Shown: in pieces, positions 28,146 to 34,947 of the stretch | Position numbering within the stretch: the stretch's first letter is position 1 | How the letters are laid out: every line of letters begins with the position of its first letter | Assembly: GCA_963755335.1 (NCBI GenBank) | Contig: CAVWJW010000005.1 | Span: 1 to 64,000 of the forward strand | Source: UBA10649 sp963755335 | GTDB lineage: Bacteria; Actinomycetota; Actinomycetes; S36-B12 | DNA length: 64,000 nucleotides | Reading direction: 5' to 3' | Made by a program: the position numbers and the translations under genes | The notes under the pieces: generated by a model | Seen by the model: the letters and a program-made list of their open reading frames with translations, nothing else | Told to the model about the DNA's origin: nothing | The model's database searches: none

Positions 28146-28193
28146 GTCAACCTCGTCAACCCAGTCTGCGTTGGACGAGTCAACCCTGTCAAC
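28146..28193. promoter_or_regulatory. Candidate operator of the RES/MbcA-type operon: four GTCAAC repeats
   Basis: GTCAAC occurs at 28146, 28155, 28179 and 28188, that is, two pairs each spaced by 9 bp, with an opposing GTTGGACGAG that pairs imperfectly with CTCGTCAAC. It lies 15-62 bases upstream of the antitoxin start, the place expected for antitoxin-toxin autoregulation. Confidence 0.55.
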
Positions 28194-28205
28194 CCCAGCG
28201 GCGGC

Positions 28206-28587
28206 CTACTCCAGCGTGACGCCGGCCGCCTTGCACTTCGTCGCCACCGTCGACAGGTCGTTGATGAAGCTCATCTGGGTGGTGGCGACGTCGGTGTCCT
28301 CGAGCGAGTTCGGATCCGACTTGGCGAGGGTCTGGCCGAAGACGCGGGCGCTGTCCGACAGCATGCTGAACGGCACGTCGTCGGGGGAGTCGAGCGGCGT
28401 GGCGATGCCCTTGATCGCGTCGGCCAGGGCGATCTGGGCCTTGCCGTCGCGCACGTGCGCGGGCACCTTGTCGTACACCTTGAAGGCGTCGTTGACCTGG
28501 TTGCATGCGGTGGTCACCGGGGAGGATGGCGCACCCGGACACGGCCAGTCCGATGACGGCCAGGGCACCTGCGACAACGATCTTCAA
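28206..28587 (-). CDS. Small secreted lipoprotein (one frame break)
   Basis: ATG 28587, signal MKIVVAGALAVIGLAVSGC. The frame breaks near 28527; removing one base gives GCASSPVTTACNQVNDAFKV. The mature helical domain of about 105 residues begins and ends with a cysteine (TTACNQV, ATKCKAAG), as in the lipoproteins at 6176 and 23242. It lies on the minus strand just upstream (73 bp) of the toxin-antitoxin operon, with the GTCAAC repeats between. Function unknown. Confidence 0.6.
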
Positions 28588-28736
28588 TCCGACCCCTCAG
28601 GACGATGTGCGACTCTCGGCGATGCTAGCCGTGGGGGATCACGCGTCTACGGCTGCCGTCCGGAGCCAGTGGCCAAGCGGCCGTGAGTCCACAAAGGCTC
28701 GCACCTGCGGTCTCCCGTCCACCAAGTGCCTAGAGT

Positions 28737-28767
28737 CGTAGAATCACAGTGTCTAGGCGGATAGACA
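28737..28767 (+). promoter_or_regulatory. Promoter and operator of the hicAB-like pair
   Basis: A -10-like TAGAAT at 28737-28742 is followed by a perfect inverted repeat TGTCTA-GGCGGA-TAGACA at 28750-28767, ending six bases before the hicA start. HicB antitoxins with DNA-binding tails repress at such sites. Confidence 0.55.
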
Positions 28768-28773
28768 GCGCAG

Positions 28774-28983
28774 GTGAAGCGCTGCGACCTGCTCAAGGAG
28801 CTGTGCACGATGGCTAGGAGTCGAAGCATTTGTTTCGCCTGGAAACGGCACGGCGCCCACCACGATGTCTTCGCACTGGGCAACGTGCTGATCACCATCC
28901 CGCGCCACAACGAGATCAACGAGATGACCGCCCGGGGGATTCTGCGCGAGGCTATGGCAAGCATCGAGGGAGGGCGACCGTGA
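28774..28983 (+). CDS. hicA: HicA-like mRNA interferase toxin
   Basis: 69 aa from GTG 28774 (VKRCDLLKEL), the usual N-terminus of HicA; ATG 28810 would remove it. The catalytic His sits in KRHGAHHDVFALG, and the C-terminal ITIPRHNEINEMTARGIL is the most conserved HicA segment. The protein folds as a dsRBD-like RNA-cleaving domain. The middle (CTMARSRSICFAW) is unusual in length and cysteine content. Stop overlaps the hicB start. Confidence 0.75.
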   Translation: MKRCDLLKELCTMARSRSICFAWKRHGAHHDVFALGNVLITIPRHNEINEMTARGILREAMASIEGGRP

Positions 28984-29360
28984 AGCGCTACAAGGTCACG
29001 GCCACTCGGGCGGACGGCTGTTGGGCAATTCGGGCTGACGTGCCGGGGGCTGTCGTCTGGTCACAGACACGGCGACTCGATCAGGTAGAGGGCATGGCTC
29101 GAGACGCGATTGCTGCCACGATCGGGGCGGCCCCTGACTCCTTCACGATCAACGTGACAGTGGACCTGGGGGACGAACTCCAGGCTCAACTCGACAAGAC
29201 GCAGGAGATGGCGCGAGCCGCTGAGCGCGCTCATGTGGAGGCGGCGGCGCGGACGCGCCAGCTCGCACGACTGCTCAAGGACAGCGGCTACACAGCGCGG
29301 GACTCAGGCCGGCTCATGGGACTGTCGCCCCAACGGATCTCGCAGCTTCTCGCTGAGTGA
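28980..29360 (+). CDS. hicB: HicB-like antitoxin with C-terminal helix-turn-helix
   Basis: 126 aa, GTG 28980 overlapping the hicA stop (GTGA). The N-terminal partial RNase H-like fold (YKVTATRADGCWAIRADVPG, then TRRLDQVEGMARDAIAATIG) is the HicB domain. A coiled helical linker is followed by a C-terminal HTH (LLKDSGYTARDSGRLMGLSPQ). It neutralises HicA and likely represses the operon through the inverted repeat at 28750. Confidence 0.75.
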   Translation: MKRYKVTATRADGCWAIRADVPGAVVWSQTRRLDQVEGMARDAIAATIGAAPDSFTINVTVDLGDELQAQLDKTQEMARAAERAHVEAAARTRQLARLLKDSGYTARDSGRLMGLSPQRISQLLAE

Positions 29361-29387
29361 GCCGCTCGCAATCGGGTTGGTGCGTCG

Positions 29388-29657
29388 TCAGGCAGTAGCC
29401 GTCGGCGTGGGAGTGGGGATCGCATCAGGCGTTGACGCATCGGTCGTGGCGGGGTCCGAGGGAGGTGTCGGCTCGGGCTCGGTGGGCGAACTCGGTTCAA
29501 CAGGGTCGACTGGATTGGCCGACGGAGTCGGAGTCGCGCCTACCAATTCGATGGACGAGGGGATGATCTCTACTGGAGGTGATCCATGGACCGTCAGCGT
29601 CGAAGCCGAGGCGAAGGAAGCGGCCAGCATGGTGGCCACAGCGACCGCGACGCCCAC
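29388..29657 (-). CDS. Small secreted protein with Pro/Thr-rich tail
   Basis: 89 aa from GTG 29657; the reading frame is open further upstream but without a good start. A signal peptide (VGVAVAVATMLAASFASA) is followed by STLTVHGSPPVEIIPSSIEL and a tail of Pro, Thr, Ser, Asp and Ala without anchor. It lies downstream of a signal-peptidase-like fragment, an arrangement like SipW and its secreted clients. No function assigned. Confidence 0.4.
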   Translation of the reverse strand: MGVAVAVATMLAASFASASTLTVHGSPPVEIIPSSIELVGATPTPSANPVDPVEPSSPTEPEPTPPSDPATTDASTPDAIPTPTPTATA

Positions 29658-29722
29658 CCTGATGTGGCCCCTTCGGCCACCTGCTCGATCACGCGCGCTC
29701 GCGGCGTGCCTCCTTATCCGCC

Positions 29723-29860
29723 TCAGGCAACCGCAACCTTCTCGGCTGTGCTGTGGATGACCAGCTCGCCGTACACGCCGAAGACCACAAGATCGCCCGC
29801 CTGATATGCAGTCTGCGTGCGAGCGATGGCCAAGTCTCCCGTGTGGAGCATCGGCTCCAT
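29723..29860 (-). pseudogene. Remnant of a signal peptidase I (SipW-like)
   Basis: A 45-codon frame opens MEPMLHTGDLAIARTQTAYQ and continues GDLVVFGVYGELVIHS, matching the S-M-x-P and following strands of type I signal peptidases. The residue before MEP is Gly, not the catalytic Ser, and everything beyond the first strands is missing, including the catalytic Lys/His region. It abuts a truncated regulator at about 29870. Confidence 0.5.
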
Positions 29861-29869
29861 GCCAGTTGC

Positions 29870-30176
29870 GGTGGGCGCGGGTGAAGGGAACGTCCATGTC
29901 GAGGGAGATCTCGCGGTAGCGGCTCTCCTCCTCGGGGGTGTGACCGTACTGGCTGACGAGGACGAGCTTGCTGTTGTCGACGGCGATCATGATGCGGGAA
30001 GCGCGGGCGCCGAAGTTGGCCAGCGGCCCGCGGGTCAGTGCGGAAGCCACCTTCTGCGGTTCGGGCATCGACGTGAGGAAGCCCATGAACTGGGCGAGCG
30101 CCTCGAGGCGCAGCGGCGGCTGAGTGGTCTGCGGCGTCGGCACGGCGGGTCCCCTCACCCCCGTGTGGTCCTTCAT
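29870..30176 (-). pseudogene. Truncated GAF/LuxR-type regulator (N-terminus only)
   Basis: From ATG 30176, about 98 residues (LEALAQFMGFLTSMPEPQKV, then NSKLVLVSQYGHTPEEESRY) match in pattern the N-terminal half of the GAF-LuxR protein at 33854, including the LV--YGYT-EE-- and DMDVPF core. The homology stops at about 29870, where the signal-peptidase remnant begins in another frame. The HTH is absent. Confidence 0.5.
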
Positions 30177-30207
30177 GTCCCGCAGTGTGTTTCGGACCGA
30201 ACGCGCG

Positions 30208-31053
30208 TCAGCCGACCTGCTCGATGACCTTCTTGATGGACGACGCGACGAGGTCGGCATTCTCGATCGGGATGTAGTGCCCGCTGTCGGTTTGCGTGAC
30301 GTGATCGGCCTTCAACTGCGCGGCTAGCAGGTCGGCAGCGCGCTGCCATTCGGGGAACGCGTCCAGACCCACGCCGAAGTCGAACGGTTTGTCGGACGTG
30401 AGCACGACGACGGGGATGTCGCCGACGCGTGCCACCCGCTCGGCCTCCACGCTGTTCGCGTAGTCAGGTACTTCCCGCTTGGATCCGTCCAGCATCGGCT
30501 GGATCAATCCGGCGAACGACTGCCACTGCGCGGGGGACAGGACGTCCTGCAGGAACGACGTCGCCGGGTCGACGAGCACCAGGCCGGCCGACTGCGACGG
30601 GTACGAGGCGGCGTAGAGCGTCGCGATCATCCCGCCCAATGAGTGACCCACGAGCACGAACGGCGGTGCGACGTCGGCGGCCGTCAGCCACGCGTGCAGG
30701 TCGGCGACACCCTGCTGGGCAGTGGTCGGCTGGTCGACGAGGGTTGACGGACTGATCGAGCCCGTCAGCAGTCGCGTCCCCGGCCGGTCGTAGCTGCACA
30801 CCCGCGCGAACTGAGACACCTGCCCGACGACCGACTCCGGACTCTCCGCGAGGTTCTTGGCATCGAGGTTGACAGACCCGTCCTTCGTCCGTACCGCCCA
30901 GGCGTCACCGGCGGACTGCGAGCCCGAGATGAGCACGACTGTCGGACCGGAATTGTCAAGGCCCGAGCACGATCGGTCCCGGGCGCACCGAGCACGGGAG
31001 TGGCTCGCGCGCAGCGACTGAGTGGCGGCGACCCGGGCGACCGAGCGACTGAC
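30208..31053 (-). CDS. Alpha/beta hydrolase
   Basis: About 281 aa if started at the GTG 31053; the N-terminus is uncertain and Arg-rich. The core reads GPTVVLISGSQSAGDAW, SYDRPGT, the nucleophile elbow VGHSLGGMIATLYA (Ser) and the late DSGHYIPIENADLV (His); VLVDPAT or SDKPFD supplies the acid. It belongs to the broad Abhydrolase_1/6 group of esterases; substrate unknown. A secretion signal expected in close relatives is not visible, and a palindromic repeat (31076) lies immediately upstream, possibly having displaced the original 5' end. Confidence 0.7.
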   Translation of the reverse strand, partial: VSRSVARVAATQSLRASHSRARCARDRSCSGLDNSGPTVVLISGSQSAGDAWAVRTKDGSVNLDAKNLAESPESVVGQVSQFARVCSYDRPGTRLLTGSISPSTLVDQPTTAQQGVADLHAWLTAADVAPPFVLVGHSLGGMIATLYAASYPSQSAGLVLVDPATSFLQDVLSPAQWQSFAGLIQPMLDGSKREVPDYANSVEAERVARVGDIPVVVLTSDKPFDFGVGLDAFPEWQRAADLLAAQLKADHVTQTDSGHYIPIENADLVASSIKKVIEQVG

Positions 31054-31075
31054 AATCGACCCAGGACCCCGCCGA

Positions 31076-31127
31076 CCTTGAGGTTGTGGGGGCTGCCGAT
31101 GCGTCCGCGGCCCCCACAACCTCAAGG
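31076..31127. repeat. 52-bp palindrome, family B
   Basis: Arms CCTTGAGGTTGTGGGGGC and GCCCCCACAACCTCAAGG are perfectly complementary around a 16-base loop. It lies between the divergent hydrolase and clpX genes. The flank CCCCGCCGA is shared with family A elements. Confidence 0.8.
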
Positions 31128-31345
31128 CCGCCAGCGTCTGGGGTGGCGGGGGCGATCGCGTTCGGGAACTCCGAGCGTCGCCGCCTGTGGACAACCGGCG
31201 CTCATCCCCGGCTCAGGACTGGCCATGTCCGGCGTGCCGCAAGGGTGCATGTGCCCCCCGTGCAAGGTACGGTCGGGTGTGAGCCCGTCCCCTCGGGGGC
31301 GGTTAGGCATGGGATCAGCGCCTCGAGCGCGAAAGGGGCACGCGC

Positions 31346-32641
<1,296 letters not shown>

Positions 32642-32683
32642 CCGTTTCGTTCGGGCCCGACGCCCACCTTCCACCCAGTGCCC

Positions 32684-32744
32684 GTTGACGGGTCAGTTGT
32701 TGCGCCCGCGGGAGCGGTTTGCCGGCAACGAGTGGCCACTCAAC
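32684..32744. repeat. 61-bp palindrome, family C copy 1
   Basis: Starts 43 bases after the clpX stop. The left arm GTTGACGGGTCAGTTGTTGC pairs imperfectly with the right arm ending TGGCCACTCAAC. The motif CCACCTTCCAC precedes it, as it does the second copy at 33763. The two copies bracket the gene at 32856. Confidence 0.7.
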
Positions 32745-32855
32745 AGGGAATCGCGGGGAAGACGGGGGCGTCCACGGCACCGGCCTTGACCGGGCAGCCA
32801 TCCACCGTTCCCCGCCTCCGCAGGCGCCGGCCGGTGTGCCGCCCGACGATCGAAC

Positions 32856-33767
32856 ATGCCCAAGCCGAGGCCTCTGCCCCAAGAGCTCCCCGCCACCTTC
32901 GCCGTGACCAGTGCCGGAGGAGGCGGACTGACGCCACATCAGGTCCGGTCGCCCCTTCTCATCGCTCCCTCCCGGGGTGTGCGCATCCGCCGCGACGTTG
33001 ACCGGGTGGACCTCGCACGGCTCGAGGCCGCCCTGACCGTGGCCCCGGACATCGCACTGCTGTCCGACATCGCGGCCGCTCGGCTTTGGGACCTGCCGCT
33101 GCCGCCGTGGATCGGACTTCGAGGTGAGATCGTCGACGTATCGGTCGCCGTGCCCGCCGGCGATGTCCGACCACGTCGGTCCGGGGTCCGGGGACGGCGC
33201 CTTCAACTGCCTACGGGACACGTCACAGAACATCGCGGGCATCGCGTGACGACTCCGGCCCGCACGTGGTTGGACTGCGCGTCTATTCTTCCCGTCGAAC
33301 ACCTGGTGGCCATGGGAGATGCCACTCTGCGGCGTCGATTGGCCACGGTCAGCGAATTAGATGCCTTGGTTCGCTGGGCGCGCCGTCGAAGGGGCGTCGT
33401 CAATGCGCGCCTGGCCGTGCCGCTGCTGGATCCACGCGCCGGGTCGCCTTCGGAGTCGATCGTGCGCGTACACCTCGTCCTCGGTGGCGTTCCCACCCCA
33501 CAGTGCAACGCCGACATCGTCGTCAACGGCGAGTGGCTGGCACGTGCTGACCTCGTCTGGGCGGAGCAGCGGCTCATCGTCGAATACGACGGGGCGGTGC
33601 ATGGCTCCGAACGTCAGCGCCGGCTCGATGCCCAGCGCCGCAACCTCCTCCTCCTTGCCGGGTGGCGCGTGCTGACGTTCACGGCGCGTGATCTGGCGAG
33701 GCCGTGGGAGATGGTGGCCATGGTGCTCAACGAGCTGTCCCGCCCGGTCCCACCTTCCACGAGTTGA
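32856..33767 (+). CDS. AbiEi-antitoxin-like / DUF559 endonuclease-like protein
   Basis: 303 aa from ATG 32856. The first half looks like the type IV antitoxin AbiEi region common in actinobacteria (LTPHQVRSP, RRDVDRVDLARLEAAL, SDIAAARLWDLPLP, VTTPARTWLDCA). The second half resembles DUF559/VSR-type nucleases: ARADLVWAEQRLIVEYDG with catalytic-like E and D, then ERQRRLDAQRRNLLLLAGWR and LTFTARDL. Such fused genes are solitary and often numerous in a genome; function is unproven. No AbiEii toxin is adjacent. The stop codon lies inside the left arm of the downstream palindrome. Confidence 0.7.
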   Translation: MPKPRPLPQELPATFAVTSAGGGGLTPHQVRSPLLIAPSRGVRIRRDVDRVDLARLEAALTVAPDIALLSDIAAARLWDLPLPPWIGLRGEIVDVSVAVPAGDVRPRRSGVRGRRLQLPTGHVTEHRGHRVTTPARTWLDCASILPVEHLVAMGDATLRRRLATVSELDALVRWARRRRGVVNARLAVPLLDPRAGSPSESIVRVHLVLGGVPTPQCNADIVVNGEWLARADLVWAEQRLIVEYDGAVHGSERQRRLDAQRRNLLLLAGWRVLTFTARDLARPWEMVAMVLNELSRPVPPSTS

Positions 33768-33823
33768 GTGGGCAACTGTTGCGGCCGGCGCTCCCGCTTC
33801 AGCGCAACAACTGGCCACTCAAC
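33763..33823. repeat. 61-bp palindrome, family C copy 2
   Basis: GTTGAGTGGGCAACTGTTGC pairs with GCGCAACAACTGGCCACTCA in the right arm with two mismatches. Length is identical to the copy at 32684. It contains the stop codon of the DUF559-like gene. Confidence 0.75.
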
Positions 33824-33853
33824 AGGGGGGTGGGAGGAGGGGGGCGTCGCGGG

Positions 33854-34630
33854 TTAGTCGCGGGCGCGGCGCTCGGGCAGCAGGCCGATCTCGCGGGCCC
33901 GCCCGGCAGTCGTGCGACGGTCCTCGGTGCCGAGGATGCGCATGATCTGCTGCAGGTCCTTCTTGATCGTGGGAATGGAGTAGCCGAGCTCCCGGGCGAT
34001 CTCGCCGTTGGTGTGGTCGTCGCCGATCATCTCGAGGATCTGCCGCTGACGGTCCGAGATGCGGACCTCGCGCGGGGCCGGCGGTGCCTGGCGCCGCCAC
34101 TTCTCGACGAGGATCTGCCGCTGGTTGTTCATCCACATGCCGACGGCGGCACCGATGGCCTCGAGGTAGTTCCAGTCGCTGGCCTCCCAGGCGTCGGAGG
34201 AGGACTGCAGCAGGGACAGCGCACCGATCGGCACGCCCGAGTACACGATCGGGATGCACACGATGTGCTTACCGTGCATAGCAGCCGAGGTGCCGTCGAC
34301 GAGGGAGGGCTGACTCAGCAGAATCGGGTACCTCGTTACCAACTCGTCGGGGGTGAGCGCGACCATCTCCATCGACCTGACCGCGTCGCACACGGGCAGC
34401 GGCAGCCCGATGGGGAGCGCGCGGAACGCGGCGGCCTCGTCATCGGTGTAGCCGAAGTTGCCCACGAGCTCGAGCGTGTCGGCGCCGGCGATCGCGTAGA
34501 CCTGGCCGGCCGTGACACCCACCGGGGCGAGTGCACCGTTGATCAGGGCACGCGTCGCTGCGTCGCCTTCAGGGTTGCCCGAAAGGAAACGCAGGAAGTA
34601 CCCGAGTGCTGCGCACCGGTCTTTATCCAT
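33854..34630 (-). CDS. GAF-domain LuxR-family transcriptional regulator
   Basis: 258 aa, ATG at 34630. An N-terminal GAF-like sensor (GQVYAIAGADTLELVGNFGY, later GKHIVCIPIVYSGVPIGALS) is followed by a C-terminal LuxR HTH: SDRQRQILEMIGDDHTNGEI and ARELGYSIPTIKKDLQQIM. It probably binds a small ligand and regulates nearby genes. A truncated paralogue lies at 29870. It precedes the pilus region, but the target is unknown. A short inverted repeat (AAACCG/CGGTTT) upstream at 34713 may be its operator. Confidence 0.8.
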   Translation of the reverse strand: MDKDRCAALGYFLRFLSGNPEGDAATRALINGALAPVGVTAGQVYAIAGADTLELVGNFGYTDDEAAAFRALPIGLPLPVCDAVRSMEMVALTPDELVTRYPILLSQPSLVDGTSAAMHGKHIVCIPIVYSGVPIGALSLLQSSSDAWEASDWNYLEAIGAAVGMWMNNQRQILVEKWRRQAPPAPREVRISDRQRQILEMIGDDHTNGEIARELGYSIPTIKKDLQQIMRILGTEDRRTTAGRAREIGLLPERRARD

Positions 34631-34947
34631 GGATAGCCCCTCCCTTCGCGAGCCTATCCGCGTGAGGGGCGTTGACTCCTGCGCTGCGGCGCATGTCGTC
34701 AGGATTACTGGTAAACCGCGTTATATCCCGGTTTGGGACCAAAGTCGCTAGAAGTCCGCTTCTGGGCCACTTACTGTTTCGACGTCGGTGGCGATGCGAA
34801 TCGCACGCCGTGGACCAGGCGTCGTGGACCTCCAGAGGGGTGGGCCCAACCGCCGGGTGGCCGAGCCGGTGCGCTTGGTGCAGTGGTGCAGGTCCGGCCA
34901 GGATCCAACGCCGCGCCAAGCGCATTCGACTGTGTGGGGCCGGTGGT
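34631..34947. other. Gene-free stretch of 317 bp with one short inverted repeat
   Basis: Between the start of the GAF-LuxR gene and the end of the GGDEF/EAL-like gene. The only structure I see is AAACCG-(10)-CGGTTT at 34713-34734 around an AT-rich centre (CGTTATATCC), which could be the promoter or operator of the LuxR gene. No convincing ORF or RNA. Confidence 0.5.

Noticed and set aside
29388..30260. Single 290-codon minus-strand frame as one gene
   Set aside because: Its middle is compositionally nonsense; the ends match two unrelated proteins and a signal-peptidase segment lies in another frame, so it is a composite of fragments.
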